Origin: DASTCC01 sp035711465
GTDB taxonomy: Bacteria; Acidobacteriota; Vicinamibacteria; Vicinamibacterales; SCN-69-37
DNA: 40,013 nt
Assembly: GCA_035711465.1 (NCBI GenBank)
Contig: DASTCC010000571.1
Span: 1-40,013, forward strand
Reading direction: 5' to 3'
Shown: piece after piece, positions 1-8,943 of the stretch
How positions within the stretch are numbered: position 1 is the first letter of the stretch
Layout of the letters: each line of letters starts with the position of its first letter
Program-made: the position numbers and the translations under genes
The notes under the pieces: model-generated
What the model saw: the letters and a program-made list of their open reading frames with translations, nothing else
What the model was told of the DNA's origin: nothing
Database searches by the model: none

Positions 1-656
1 GGCGTAGAGACGCCGCTCGAGAAGTCCGAGAAGAACGCCGCCAGCTCGACCAGGCTGAGGTTGTTCGCGTCGAGCTCGAGCTTGCCCTTCGGTCCCGCCA
101 GATCCGTCAGCTCGCCCTTCGCAGCGATCCTGGCCTCGCCGGCCGCGAGCGAGACGTCGCGCACGATCAATCGGCCGTTCTGCCACTGCAAATCGGCGTC
201 TCCGGCGAGCGTACGGCCGCCGCTGACGATCTGCACGTCGCGCAGGCCGATGGTGTCGACCGAGACGATCTCGACCGGCGCTCCGGCCGCCGGCGCACTC
301 GACGGACCGGCGCCGAAGATGCGAAGCGGCAGCTCGATGCGGGCGTTGTCGAGCCGGACATCGGCCTGCTCGATGCGGCGCGACACCAGCGCGCCGAACG
401 CCGTGCCGACGTGGAGGCGGCCGACCGTCGTGTGCGCCGGCGTGCCGATGCGCACTTCATGCAGGGTCAGCGTCACGCGCGGAAAGATCGACGTCCCGGC
501 GCTCGCAATCGTCACCGGCTGCCCGAGCGCCGACGTCAACTGCGCCGCCACCGCGTCACGCACGGCGTCGCCCGCAAGCACCGAGCGCGCCCACAGAAAC
601 AGCCCCACGGCAAGGACGAGGACGACGGCGGCGGCGATGAGCAGGATCTTGCGCAT
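1..656 (-). CDS. AsmA-like envelope protein, 3' end cut by window edge
   Basis: The first 218 codons of a minus-strand gene are visible; its end lies beyond base 1. Residues 1-25 form a charged start followed by a hydrophobic segment (MRKILLIAAAVVLVLAVGLF), a typical uncleaved N-terminal anchor. The next stretch (about 30-60) reads as the AsmA-type start: D-A-V-R-D-A-V-A-A-Q-L-T-S-A-L-G-Q-P-V-T-I followed by a beta-rich segment. Later residues contain the repeated 'D(V/A)-x-L-x-N-x-x-I-x-L' pattern of AsmA/DUF748 beta-groove proteins. Members of this family are thought to affect outer-membrane assembly or lipid transport across the periplasm. The start is ATG at 654-656. A weak -10-like GACACT lies 6 bases before it. 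The family assignment rests on the N-terminal pattern only. Confidence 0.72.
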   Translation of the reverse strand, partial: MRKILLIAAAVVLVLAVGLFLWARSVLAGDAVRDAVAAQLTSALGQPVTIASAGTSIFPRVTLTLHEVRIGTPAHTTVGRLHVGTAFGALVSRRIEQADVRLDNARIELPLRIFGAGPSSAPAAGAPVEIVSVDTIGLRDVQIVSGGRTLAGDADLQWQNGRLIVRDVSLAAGEARIAAKGELTDLAGPKGKLELDANNLSLVELAAFFSDFSSGVST

Positions 657-696
657 GCGGTCAGTGTCGCTCAGACGCGGGTCTTTCTGACAGGTG

Positions 697-736
697 CCGG
701 GGCCAGTCCCGCTTTCGCTGACGGGACAGGCCCCGG
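697..736. repeat. Strong inverted repeat between the AsmA-like and GH127 genes
   Basis: The arms at 697-711 and 722-736 pair over 15 positions with a single mismatch, around a 10-base loop (712-721). On the minus strand it lies about 130 bases after the GH127 stop and just before the AsmA-like start. It could act as a terminator-like hairpin for GH127 transcripts, although no T-run follows. It could also be a copy of a dispersed palindromic element; no second copy is visible in this window. Confidence 0.6.
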
Positions 737-863
737 GTCTTCTTTACATCTTGGAAGGTTGGCTCTTCTTCGCGGCTCTTAGCTTCAGTGATCGATCTGG
801 TCTGCGTCCCGCGTCGCGCGTCTCGCAGTCCCGAGCCCCGAGCCGCGAGGCGAAGCCGAGCCA

Positions 864-3338
864 CTAACGCACCTTCCACTCCTGAATGCCCGCCGATCGA
901 TCGCTGAACATCTTGATCTCCAGTCGCAGCGCGTCGGTGCGCACCGGCGTGAAGGCGACGACGTTGTACTTGTCCTTGTCGGTGCCGTACGCCGCCGTTG
1001 TCTGTACGGGGCGCCATTCTCCGTTGACGCGATAGAGCAGCCGCCACGATTCCGGGACGCGGACGCCGCCGCGCGGCTGGTCATCGAACCAGTACACCTG
1101 CACCTCCGACACCGTCGTCGCCGACGGGAAGGTCATGTCGGCCGTTTCGGTGCGGCCGTTGGCGGGCCACCAGTCGAAGTAGGCGCTGCTGTCCGACGAA
1201 CGCCGGGGATCTTCGCCGTCGTTGATCATCCGCGCGCTGCGCCGCGGCTCGCCGGAGACAGCGACCCTGCTCATCATCGCCAGCGTCGGAAACGGCGCCG
1301 GCGTGACGACGGCCTCGGTGCGTCCGAGCCACACCGCCATCTCGCCGGGACCGCGGTTCGACCAGGCGTAGTAGGGGATCGCGACGAACGGCTGATCCTT
1401 CTTCGTCACCGCGCCAGTGGCATCGAGTGCGAGCGCGGTCGCGCGGGCGGTGACGACCTGCACGCCGCCGAGCAGCGACGGCCGGAACTCCGACCGCATC
1501 GGCATCGCGTCGGCGACGACCAGGTTGCGCACGCGCGCGTCCGGGTTGTCGGGCCATTCGGCGGCGAAGACGATCGGGCCGCGCTGGAATGCGACGCGGC
1601 CGCGATCGGCCTCGACGCGCTCGTGCGCGACGACGCGCTGCACCGGCATCGGCAGCAGGAGCTCGATCGAGTCGCTGGCCCGCCAGTCGCGCGTGATCGA
1701 TACGTAGCCCTTGTCGAGCGTCATCGATACCGGCGCCCCGTTGACGCGGACACTCGCCGGCTCGTGCGTCGCCGACTCGAAGCGATAGAGATCGCCCGGC
1801 ACGGGCTGGTTCCGCGCCCATCCGGGAATGCGGATCTTGAGTGTCACCGGCCCGGCGCGATCGGGCGCGACGGTCATCTTGACCGCGCCATCCCACGGAT
1901 ACCGCGTCGTCTGCGTCAGCTTGACCGCCCGGCCGTCGGCGAGCGCGACGTCGGCGTCGCCGGCGGCGAAGAGGTTGACGAAGATCGTCGCCCCCTGCTT
2001 CGCGTACACGTAGCCGGGCACCGACGGCAGGAAGCGCGTGATGTTGCCGGGACAGCAGGCGACGCCGAACCACTCGCGGCGCGCGTGCTGGCCGCGCGAC
2101 TCGAGCGGGTTCGGATAGAAGTAGGTCTTGCCGTCGAGCGAGACGCCGGAGATGAGCCCGTTGTAGAGCGTGCGCTCCATCACGTCGATGTACTGCGCGT
2201 CGCCGGTGAGCAGGAACATCCGCAGGTTCCAGAAATCGACGCCGATCGACGCGCAGGTCTCGTTGTAGGCCGACATGTTCGGCAGGTCGTAGGGCGGGCC
2301 GAAGCCTTCGCCGCTGCCGGTCGAGCCGATGCCGCCAGTGATGTAGAACTTCTGCCCGACGAGATTGCCCCAGATCGTCGTCAACGCCTTCAAGTACGCC
2401 TGATCGCCGGTGAGCGCGGCGACGTCGGCCATGCCGGAGTACATGTAGGTGGCGCGGACGGCATGGCCGACTGCTTCGGTCTGCTCGATCACCGGCGCCT
2501 GCGCCTGGTGATAGGACGGCGGCCAGTTGCTGCTCGCCGGCGCGTCGGGCCGGCGCACGTCGAGGAAGAACTTCGCGAGATCCGCGTAGGCGGCAGTGCC
2601 GGTGACGCGGTAGAGCCGCACCAGCGCCATCTCGGTGATCTGATGGCCCGGCCACGTCGACGCCTTGCCCGGTCCGAACGTCCGCACCAGCATGTCGGCG
2701 GCGTTGATCGCGACGTCGAGAAAGGTGCGCTTGCCGGTGGCCTGGTAGTGCGCGACCGCCGCTTCGATCATGTGGCCGAGGTTGTAGAGCTCGTGGCTGT
2801 CGACCTTCTCGAGCTCCCATCGCTGCTTGCCCGCCCATCGATGCGGCGCCGCCGGATTGATCGTCCGCGTCGTGTACAGGTACCCGTCCTTCTCCTGGGC
2901 CGCGGCGATCTTCGCGATCAACGAATCGACGTAGGCGTCGAGCTTCGGATCGGGATGAACGCTGAGCGTGTACGACGCGCCCTCGATCACCTTGTAGACG
3001 TCGGTGTCGTCGAACGGATACCCCGGCGGCCGCGTGTTGGCGATGGTCTCGCCGCGCAGCACGGCGGCGGCGCGGACGAACAGATCGACGCGGCCGGTGA
3101 CCTCGCACTGCTGGAACGCCGCCGGAATCGACGCCGTCCGGTTGATCTCGATCTTGGGCGCCCAGAACTCGTCGGTGAGCCGCACGGACGTGAACGGCAC
3201 CGGCTGCACCGGGTAGTCGCGCGCCAGCGACGCCCGCGGCGGCAGCTGTTGCGGCGGCCCCGATCGCGACTCCGTTCGCACCAGCACCGTCCCCGCCACC
3301 GCGATCGCGGTCATCGCGGTCACCAGCGTCGTTCGCAT
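864..3338 (-). CDS. Secreted GH127 (DUF1680) beta-L-arabinofuranosidase
   Basis: An 824-residue protein with an N-terminal signal-like segment (about 1-20). The central part matches the GH127/DUF1680 family. The zinc/cysteine site of HypBA1 can be placed: E360 and C362 in YNETCASIG, and C428-C429 in GVACCPGN, where C428 is the expected nucleophile. E344 lies exactly 16 residues before E360, the spacing of the HypBA1 acid/base glutamate. These enzymes remove terminal beta-L-arabinofuranose from plant glycans with retention of configuration. The last 120 residues or so look like an F5/8-type (CBM32-like) beta-sandwich, a possible carbohydrate-binding module. The start at 3338 is supported by a GGAGG at 3346-3350 and a -10-like TAGAAT at 3357-3362. 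No sugar transporter or regulator is adjacent, so it appears to be a stand-alone scavenging enzyme. Exact sugar specificity is not proven by the motifs. Confidence 0.9.
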   Translation of the reverse strand: MRTTLVTAMTAIAVAGTVLVRTESRSGPPQQLPPRASLARDYPVQPVPFTSVRLTDEFWAPKIEINRTASIPAAFQQCEVTGRVDLFVRAAAVLRGETIANTRPPGYPFDDTDVYKVIEGASYTLSVHPDPKLDAYVDSLIAKIAAAQEKDGYLYTTRTINPAAPHRWAGKQRWELEKVDSHELYNLGHMIEAAVAHYQATGKRTFLDVAINAADMLVRTFGPGKASTWPGHQITEMALVRLYRVTGTAAYADLAKFFLDVRRPDAPASSNWPPSYHQAQAPVIEQTEAVGHAVRATYMYSGMADVAALTGDQAYLKALTTIWGNLVGQKFYITGGIGSTGSGEGFGPPYDLPNMSAYNETCASIGVDFWNLRMFLLTGDAQYIDVMERTLYNGLISGVSLDGKTYFYPNPLESRGQHARREWFGVACCPGNITRFLPSVPGYVYAKQGATIFVNLFAAGDADVALADGRAVKLTQTTRYPWDGAVKMTVAPDRAGPVTLKIRIPGWARNQPVPGDLYRFESATHEPASVRVNGAPVSMTLDKGYVSITRDWRASDSIELLLPMPVQRVVAHERVEADRGRVAFQRGPIVFAAEWPDNPDARVRNLVVADAMPMRSEFRPSLLGGVQVVTARATALALDATGAVTKKDQPFVAIPYYAWSNRGPGEMAVWLGRTEAVVTPAPFPTLAMMSRVAVSGEPRRSARMINDGEDPRRSSDSSAYFDWWPANGRTETADMTFPSATTVSEVQVYWFDDQPRGGVRVPESWRLLYRVNGEWRPVQTTAAYGTDKDKYNVVAFTPVRTDALRLEIKMFSDRSAGIQEWKVR

Positions 3339-3345
3339 GTTCCAG

Positions 3346-3362
3346 CCTCCGGGGCAATTCTA
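3346..3362 (-). promoter_or_regulatory. -10-like box and ribosome binding site of the GH127 gene
   Basis: On the minus strand TAGAAT (3357-3362) is followed by GGAGG (3346-3350), 7 bases before the ATG at 3338. This gene therefore has a conventional leader, unlike several neighbours with TAnnnT boxes 6-9 bases from the start. Confidence 0.5.
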
Positions 3363-3422
3363 GTCCGCAGCGCGAAGTCCGTGCGTGCTGTCTGGTCGAC
3401 GGCACGCGGCCTGCCGAGCCTG

Positions 3423-3428
3423 TATCCT
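3423..3428 (+). promoter_or_regulatory. TATCCT -10-like box, candidate leaderless promoter
   Basis: TATCCT ends 6 bases before the ATG at 3435 and there is no Shine-Dalgarno sequence. The spacing fits the TAnnnT pattern of leaderless transcripts, in which transcription would start at or next to the start codon of the amine oxidase operon. Confidence 0.5.
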
Positions 3429-3434
3429 CGATTC

Positions 3435-4775
3435 ATGACCGTGCTCGTCGTCGGCGCCGGCATGGCGGGCCTCGCCGCGGCCCGTGAAGTCGAAGATCGC
3501 GGCGGCCAGGCGATCGTCGTCGAGGTGCGCGACCGGGTCGGCGGGCGCGTGTGGACCATCCGGGAGCCATTCGCCGGCCGGCAGCACGCCGAGGGCGGCG
3601 CCGATCTCATCGAGCCCGATCACGACGCCGTCAAGGCGATCGCGCGCCGCTTCTCGCTCGAGCTCGTGCCGATTCTCAAGAACGGGTTCGGCTACTACGG
3701 CACCGATCGGCATGGCCGGCTGCGGCGGCAGAATCTGTTCGGCGGATTCGAGGCGGTCGACGCCGACCTCGGCGCGCGCATCCGGGACTACCTGCTCGCG
3801 GATCAGCGCTGGGACGGACCGATCGCACGCGATCTCGCCTCGATGTCGGTCGCCGCCTGGCTCGGCACGCTGATGCACGGACGCACCGCGGCGGAGGCGC
3901 GCTACGTGCTCTCGCGCTTCCGCGGGTTTCGCGGTCTGTTTCTCGCCGATCCCGAGGAGCTGTCGCTGCTCGCGCTCGTCGACTTCTTCGCGAGCGACCC
4001 GTTCAGCGGCGATGGCGACAACGTCCGCGTCCGCGGCGGCAACGATCAGCTCGCCACGGCGCTCGCCGCGTCGCTCGGAGGCAGGCTGCTGCTCGGCACG
4101 GCGGTCCGGCAGATCACGCAGGACGCGAGCGGCATCGCCGCGACCATCGAGAGCCGCCGCGGCCGCGCGACGCTCCGCGCCGATCGCGCGATCGTGACGC
4201 TGCCGACGCCACCGCTGCGTGCGGTGACGTTCGATCCGCCGCTGCCGGATCGGCAACGCGCCGCCATCGATCGGCTCCGCATGGGGCCGGCGACGCGACT
4301 GCTGTTGCAGTTCGACTCGCGCTTCTGGGCGCGCCGGAAGCAGCCGAGCCTTTTCGGCTCCGATCAGCCGACCGGTGCGGTCTGGGACGGCAACGAGGAA
4401 CAGCGCGGGCGTGGCGGCATCCTCAGTCTGCTCTCGGGCGGCGGCGGCTCGGCCGAGCTGCGCGCGGTCGTCGCGGCTGATGGACCGCTCGGCGCCGTCA
4501 AGCGGCTCGGCTGGCTCGGCCGTCCCGGACGACTGCTCGCCTCACACCTGATCGCCTGGGAGGAAGACCCATGGGCCGGCGGCGGCTACGCGTTCTTCGA
4601 CCCGGCTTTCGACCCGGCACTGCGCGACTGGCTCGCGAGGCCGTTCGGCCGCGTCCACTTCGCCGGCGAGCACACCAGTTTTCGCTGGCAGGGCTACATC
4701 AACGGCGCCGTCGAGAGCGGTCAGCGCGCCGCCGCCGAAGCGCTGCTGGACCGGAGCGTCGCGCGCCGCGGTTGA
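3435..4775 (+). CDS. FAD-dependent amine oxidase family protein
   Basis: A 446-residue flavoprotein. The Rossmann FAD motif GAGMAG is at residues 7-12, with the ribose-binding acidic residue E30 and then DRVGGRVW, which is the classic start of monoamine oxidase/phytoene desaturase-type enzymes. The C-terminal HFAGEHTS-x-x-x-x-GYINGAVESG stretch is the second FAD-binding segment. These enzymes oxidise amines or related substrates; the substrate here is unknown. The reading frame stays open far upstream (to 1623), but the FAD motif sets the start at 3435, where a TATCCT box lies 6 bases upstream. It heads an apparent operon: the LolA-like gene follows after 15 bases and the MFS gene overlaps that one. 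It could act on a small molecule moved by the MFS transporter; that link is inference from position. Confidence 0.88.
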   Translation: MTVLVVGAGMAGLAAAREVEDRGGQAIVVEVRDRVGGRVWTIREPFAGRQHAEGGADLIEPDHDAVKAIARRFSLELVPILKNGFGYYGTDRHGRLRRQNLFGGFEAVDADLGARIRDYLLADQRWDGPIARDLASMSVAAWLGTLMHGRTAAEARYVLSRFRGFRGLFLADPEELSLLALVDFFASDPFSGDGDNVRVRGGNDQLATALAASLGGRLLLGTAVRQITQDASGIAATIESRRGRATLRADRAIVTLPTPPLRAVTFDPPLPDRQRAAIDRLRMGPATRLLLQFDSRFWARRKQPSLFGSDQPTGAVWDGNEEQRGRGGILSLLSGGGGSAELRAVVAADGPLGAVKRLGWLGRPGRLLASHLIAWEEDPWAGGGYAFFDPAFDPALRDWLARPFGRVHFAGEHTSFRWQGYINGAVESGQRAAAEALLDRSVARRG

Positions 4776-4790
4776 TGCGATGATGGGGTC

Positions 4791-5528
4791 ATGCGCTACA
4801 TCCACCACGCGCTCATCCTCGGTCTGCTGACGGCGTTCGTGTCGAGCTCGAGCCTCGCGGCTCAGACGGCGCCGACGCCGACGCTCGACCAGATCCTGCA
4901 GAAGTACATCGACGGCGTCGGCGGACGGGCCGCGCTCGGGAAGATCCGCACCATCACGGCCAAGGGCACGATCGCGATCAGTCCGGTCGGACTCGACGGC
5001 ACCGTCGAGATCTCGCAGAAGTCGCCGAACAAGGCGGTCACCAGAGTCGACCTCGGGCAAGGCGGCGTGCAGCGCGAGGGCTTCGACGGCACCGTGGGCT
5101 GGGCGTCCGATCCGGCGACCGGCGAGATCCGCGAGAAGACCGGCGCGGATCTGGTCGAGGCGCGGCGAGGCGCCGCCTTCCCGCGCGAGCTGCAGATGAA
5201 GACGATCTACCCGTCGATGACGGTGAAGGGCCGCGAGAAAGTGGGCGCGCGCGACGCCTTCCTGATCGAGGCGGTGCCGGCGGGCGGCAAGCCCATCCAG
5301 CTCTTCTTCGACGCCGAGACCGGATTGCTGATCCGTCAGAGTCTGACCCGCGAGGCCGGCGGCGTCGTCAACACCTACTACGAGAACTACAAGCCCGTCG
5401 ACGGCGTCCAGCGCGCCTACACGATTCGCCAGGTCAACGATCAGTTCACGGCGACGATCACGATCACCTCGATCACCCAGAACGTCACGCTCGACGACGC
5501 GCTGTTCGCGAAACCCAAGGGGGCATGA
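4791..5528 (+). CDS. Exported LolA/LolB-fold (outer-membrane lipoprotein-sorting-like) protein
   Basis: A 245-residue protein with a clear signal peptide (about 1-24, cleavage near SLAAQ-T). The next part, LDQILQKYIDGVGGRAALGKI, is the usual opening of acidobacterial proteins annotated as outer-membrane lipoprotein-sorting or LolA-like. The body is beta-rich with a typical 'LFFDAETGLLIRQ' strand-turn, followed by a strand pair ending near the C-terminus (DDALFAKP). Such proteins form an open half-barrel that can hold a lipid or another hydrophobic ligand in the periplasm. The ligand is unknown. It lies 15 bases after the amine oxidase stop, and its stop overlaps the next start (ATGA at 5525-5528), so translation of the three genes is probably coupled. 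Confidence 0.78.
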   Translation: MRYIHHALILGLLTAFVSSSSLAAQTAPTPTLDQILQKYIDGVGGRAALGKIRTITAKGTIAISPVGLDGTVEISQKSPNKAVTRVDLGQGGVQREGFDGTVGWASDPATGEIREKTGADLVEARRGAAFPRELQMKTIYPSMTVKGREKVGARDAFLIEAVPAGGKPIQLFFDAETGLLIRQSLTREAGGVVNTYYENYKPVDGVQRAYTIRQVNDQFTATITITSITQNVTLDDALFAKPKGA

Positions 5529-6817
5529 GCCCGAGCGCGCTCCGCTCGCGACTGGCCGACTGGTTCGGACTGAACCGGGCGACGGTCGCCGTCCTCGTCG
5601 TCATCGGCTGTCTCGGGCTGAGCGAGGAGATCTGGAGCAATTTCCTCGCCCTGCACCTGAAAGATCTGGCGCCGGCGGCTGACCCGTCGCAGGCGGCGAT
5701 CGAGGCGGTGTGGTACGCGGGCATCATCGCGTCGCTGCGGAATCTGCTCGAGGGCTTCGGCTACTTGATCGGCGGCAGCGTCGCGCATCGGCTCGGCGCG
5801 CGGGTGGCGCTGGCGGTGTCGGCGGCGCCGATGGCGATCGGGTTCGTCGTCATGCTGTCGACGCGCGAGCCGTGGCTGATCGCGGCCGCGGCGCTGCTGA
5901 TGACGAACTGGGAGCCGCTCTCCGTGCCGGCGACCTTCGACGTCGTCGGCAGCGAGGTGCCGAAGAACCGCAGGACGATCGCGTTCGCCGTCCAGAGCAT
6001 CCAGAAGCGCGTACCGAAGATTGTCGGCCCGGCCCTGGGCGGCCTCGCGTTCGCGATGGTCGGCTACTGGCTCAACCTCACGCTCGCGTTCGTCTTCGTC
6101 GGCCTCGCCGTCGTCCTGCAACTGCTGTTGACGCGGCGGCTGCGCCCCAAGGCGGTGCCGGCCTCGGTGCCGCTCGGCGAGATCCTGCGGTCGATGCCGC
6201 GCGATCTGCGCCGGCTGCTGAGCGCCGAAATCTTCATCCGCTGGGGCGACTGGTTCGCTCGCGATTTCGCCGCGCTCTACGTCGTCACCATCCTCACGAC
6301 CGCGTGGGGCTGGAGCGACGCCTCGGCCAAGTCCACGGTCGGCTGGCTGATGGCGATCATGGCGGCGACGGCGCTCGCGACCTACGTACCAATTGCGAAA
6401 TGGGTCGATCGATCGCCCTCACCACGGCCGTTCATCGGGCTGACCTTCCTGCTGTTCTCGCTGTTCCCGATCTCGCTGGTCGTCCTGCCGCGCGCGTTCT
6501 CGGCATTAGGGCTCCCGGTCATCGCCGGCTTCGTCATCACTTACGTGTTCAACGGCCTGCGCGAGCTCGGCGAGCCGGCCCGCAAGGCGCTGATCTCGAC
6601 GGGCTTCGCGCCCGACGTGCGCGCCCGCGCGGTCGGACTCTACTGGGGCCTGCGATCGTTTGCGTTCTGTCCGGCGCCGTTCGTCGCCGCACTCGTCTGG
6701 TCGCGCTTCGGCCCGGACCTGACGTTCCTGCTCGGCGGCGCGATCGGACTCACCGGGACGATCTGGTACGCGACGGCGTCGGGTGCGGCGGCGCGGGAAG
6801 AACGCGCATCGGCCTGA
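5525..6817 (+). CDS. MFS transporter
   Basis: A 430-residue integral membrane protein with about 10-12 hydrophobic segments spread over its length. A G-x-x-A-x-R-L-G-A-R turn between the second and third helices matches the MFS A-motif position. A central loop (about 190-225) with basic and proline-rich residues separates the two six-helix halves. It starts with ATG inside the stop of the LolA-like gene (4-base overlap). A soluble-looking start with a tryptophan (LADWFGLN) precedes helix 1. Substrate and direction cannot be read from sequence. It ends 5 bases before the convergent stop at 6823, so terminators must lie inside coding sequence or be absent. Confidence 0.87.
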   Translation: MSPSALRSRLADWFGLNRATVAVLVVIGCLGLSEEIWSNFLALHLKDLAPAADPSQAAIEAVWYAGIIASLRNLLEGFGYLIGGSVAHRLGARVALAVSAAPMAIGFVVMLSTREPWLIAAAALLMTNWEPLSVPATFDVVGSEVPKNRRTIAFAVQSIQKRVPKIVGPALGGLAFAMVGYWLNLTLAFVFVGLAVVLQLLLTRRLRPKAVPASVPLGEILRSMPRDLRRLLSAEIFIRWGDWFARDFAALYVVTILTTAWGWSDASAKSTVGWLMAIMAATALATYVPIAKWVDRSPSPRPFIGLTFLLFSLFPISLVVLPRAFSALGLPVIAGFVITYVFNGLRELGEPARKALISTGFAPDVRARAVGLYWGLRSFAFCPAPFVAALVWSRFGPDLTFLLGGAIGLTGTIWYATASGAAAREERASA

Positions 6818-6822
6818 ATCCG

Positions 6823-7926
6823 TCAGCGCGAGTCGGAGATCAGATCCCAGTACTGACGGAAGCGGCCGGCGGCGTAGCCATCGACGAGCGCCTGGATCGG
6901 CTGCGTCATCGAGGCGCTGTTGTAACCCGGCACCGTCGGCGCGCCGTTGAAGGCGCTCCTGATGATCACGCTGCCGTTGCGCCGCGGCATCCTGGCGACG
7001 TTGTTGACGAAGCGCGCGAAGCTGCCCTGCCTGAACAGGTAGAACTCGACGTTCGAGACGTAGAACGCGGACACCTGCGCCTTCCGGTCGGTCAGGAAGC
7101 GGGCGACGGCGGCGAGCGCCCGCGGGCCGGCGAGATCGCCCACGATCGGCACGACGAGATCGCGCCCCTGGAGCGACCGCACGAACTGGTAGTCGGCTTC
7201 GGCCGCCATGAAACTGCGCGGCGTGCCGGCGCGGTCGGTCTCGAGCAGCAGGTCGCGGTAGGTCGGATAGTTGAACTGCGGCGCGCGGCCGGTGCTGTTG
7301 AACTGCAGCGACAACCCGTCGTCGACGAAGCGGCGATGGAACCGGACGATGGTGCGATGATCCTCGGGCGTCAGCGCCATCCCGAACGCGTCGATGGTCG
7401 CGGCCAGCCGCTGGTCGAGCGCGGCGAGCCGGTCGGCGCCGAGCGGCGCGGCACGGTCGATGCCGGCGATGACGTCGCGGACCGGCCGGGCCGTCCAGAC
7501 GTCGGCCGCTGCCGGCGGCGCCCGCCCGGTGAGCAGCGACAAGTACTCGATCCGCGTCGGTGCGAGCTGGAACAGCGCCTTGAACAGCAGATGCAGCAGC
7601 AGGTTGTCGCGACGGATGTCGACGATGATCGCGAGCGACGGCCGGGCGTGGGCGATGTAGGAGAAGTTCTGGTCGGGCCCGACGCCGACGTAGACGCCGC
7701 CGGCGAGCGCCGGGACCCGCAACGCCGGCGTGACGTGCAGAAACGATCGCTCGTTCGAGATCAGATTGTCGGTATCGAAGTAGCCGCCAGGCTCCGAGAG
7801 TGCCTGGCTGATCTTCGCAAACGAACGCTGCCCGGCCGGTGGCGTGGTCGTCTGAGCGCTGACGGCCAGAACGGCGGCGGCGATCGCAATCGCAACCGCG
7901 GCACTCGAAGATAATGCTCGGGGCAT
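6823..7926 (-). CDS. Exported protein of unknown role with a methyltransferase-like N-terminal pattern
   Basis: 367 residues with a signal peptide (about 1-24, ending at AVSAQ). The segment FDTDNLISNERSFLHV is followed by GVYVGVGPDQNFSYIAHARP and an IVDIRRDN strand. This resembles the layout of an SAM-binding Rossmann domain (glycine loop, then acidic strand end) but without a catalytic motif I can assign. It reminds me of the LIC_10091-type family, which I recall as having a methyltransferase-like fold; that assignment is tentative. The reading frame stays open to 8928, but the upstream part is a shadow of the kinase gene. The ATG at 7926 is preceded by a GATAAT box. No function is proposed. 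Confidence 0.7.
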   Translation of the reverse strand: MPRALSSSAAVAIAIAAAVLAVSAQTTTPPAGQRSFAKISQALSEPGGYFDTDNLISNERSFLHVTPALRVPALAGGVYVGVGPDQNFSYIAHARPSLAIIVDIRRDNLLLHLLFKALFQLAPTRIEYLSLLTGRAPPAAADVWTARPVRDVIAGIDRAAPLGADRLAALDQRLAATIDAFGMALTPEDHRTIVRFHRRFVDDGLSLQFNSTGRAPQFNYPTYRDLLLETDRAGTPRSFMAAEADYQFVRSLQGRDLVVPIVGDLAGPRALAAVARFLTDRKAQVSAFYVSNVEFYLFRQGSFARFVNNVARMPRRNGSVIIRSAFNGAPTVPGYNSASMTQPIQALVDGYAAGRFRQYWDLISDSR

Positions 7927-7933
7927 ACGAAGA

Positions 7934-7941
7934 AAATTATC
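7934..7941 (-). promoter_or_regulatory. AT-rich -10-like box close to the start codon
   Basis: On the minus strand GATAAT covers 7936-7941 and an overlapping TAATTT covers 7934-7939, ending 9 and 7 bases before the ATG at 7926. There is no Shine-Dalgarno sequence. This is a candidate leaderless promoter. Confidence 0.5.
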
Positions 7942-7986
7942 GGCGATTGGGCAGTCGGCAAACGGCGAATCGTCGATCGGGGAATC

Positions 7987-8910
7987 ATGCAGATGAGGGA
8001 GTTCGCGCGGAGCGGGCCGGCGTTTCGGCAACTGTCGAGGCACGGCGAGGTCGATTGGCACGACTGGGCGTCGGCGGCTGCGGCGCTCGAACGGGAACTG
8101 GCTGGCGCGGCCGATCTGGATCGACGCGTCCACCATCTCTATCTGCCGGTGCTCTGGTTCTGTCTTGCCGGTGCGCGCCGTGCCGCTCGTCGGCCGTTCG
8201 TCGTCGGCCTTCAGGCGCCACAGGGCGCGGGCAAGACGACGCTCTCGAAGCACGTGCTGGCGCTGTTGCCCTCGCTTGGGCTCACCGGGCTCAGCGTGTC
8301 GGTGGACGACTTCTATCTCACGCGCGAGGAACAGGTCCGGCTGGCAGCCGCGAATCCCGGTAATCCCTATCTGGAACATCGGGGCTATCCCGGCACCCAC
8401 GATGTCGCGCTCGGAGAGCGGACGCTCGCCGAGCTGCGCGCGCTCGGCGCCGGTGCGACCACGCGGGTGCCGGTTTACGACAAGTCGCAGCATGGCGGCC
8501 GCGGCGATCGCGCCCCCGCGGCCGAGTGGCGCGAGATTGCCGGCCCGGTCGACGTCGTGATCCTCGAAGGCTGGATGCTGGGCTTCGAGCCAGTGCCCGA
8601 GGCAACGATCACCGACGCGCGACTGGTCCATTCGAATCGCGCGCTTGCGGCGTACGACCGCTGGCATCGTCTCCTCGATGCGTTCGTCGTGCTGCGCGCG
8701 ATCGACCCGAGGTTCGTGCTGAAGTGGCGTGTCGAGGCCGAGGACGCAATGAAGGCGAAGGGCCTGCCCGGTCTTAGCCGCGAGGACATCGAAGATTACG
8801 TGCGCCGGTTCCTGCCCGCCTACGATCTCTGGGCCGGGCGCGCACCGGCGCGCTTCGCTGACGAGCAGACCTTCGTTGTCGGACTCGACGAACAGCGTCG
8901 GGCGGTATGA
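7987..8910 (+). CDS. P-loop kinase, D-glycerate 3-kinase-like
   Basis: 307 residues. The P-loop APQGAGKT is at about 77-84, followed by SVDDFYL (about 104-111), then H-R-G-x-P-G-T-H-D and a Y-D-K-S-x-x-x-G-x-G-D-R stretch, and VVILEGWMLGF. These are the marks of the plant/cyanobacterial glycerate 3-kinase (GLYK) and uridine-kinase-like group, including bacterial YggC/YgfC-like relatives. The likely reaction is ATP-dependent phosphorylation of D-glycerate to 3-phosphoglycerate in the cytoplasm. Other sugar-acid or nucleoside substrates are possible. The start at 7987 is chosen as the first ATG after the divergent gene; a second ATG lies two codons on. No glycerate-pathway genes are adjacent. 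Confidence 0.8.
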   Translation: MQMREFARSGPAFRQLSRHGEVDWHDWASAAAALERELAGAADLDRRVHHLYLPVLWFCLAGARRAARRPFVVGLQAPQGAGKTTLSKHVLALLPSLGLTGLSVSVDDFYLTREEQVRLAAANPGNPYLEHRGYPGTHDVALGERTLAELRALGAGATTRVPVYDKSQHGGRGDRAPAAEWREIAGPVDVVILEGWMLGFEPVPEATITDARLVHSNRALAAYDRWHRLLDAFVVLRAIDPRFVLKWRVEAEDAMKAKGLPGLSREDIEDYVRRFLPAYDLWAGRAPARFADEQTFVVGLDEQRRAV

Positions 8911-8943
8911 GAAGGTACCCGCACGCACCCGGACTGTCGCTGC

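Noticed and set aside
3370..3420. GG-N10-GC matches on both strands before the amine oxidase gene
   Set aside because: Flanks do not fit (TGGTCG/CACGC and CGGCAG/GTGCC). In GC-rich DNA this spacing alone is common.
1623..3434. Long open frame on the plus strand joined to the amine oxidase gene
   Set aside because: It lies opposite the GH127 gene, is extremely Arg-rich, and has no family features. The FAD motif fixes the true start at 3435.
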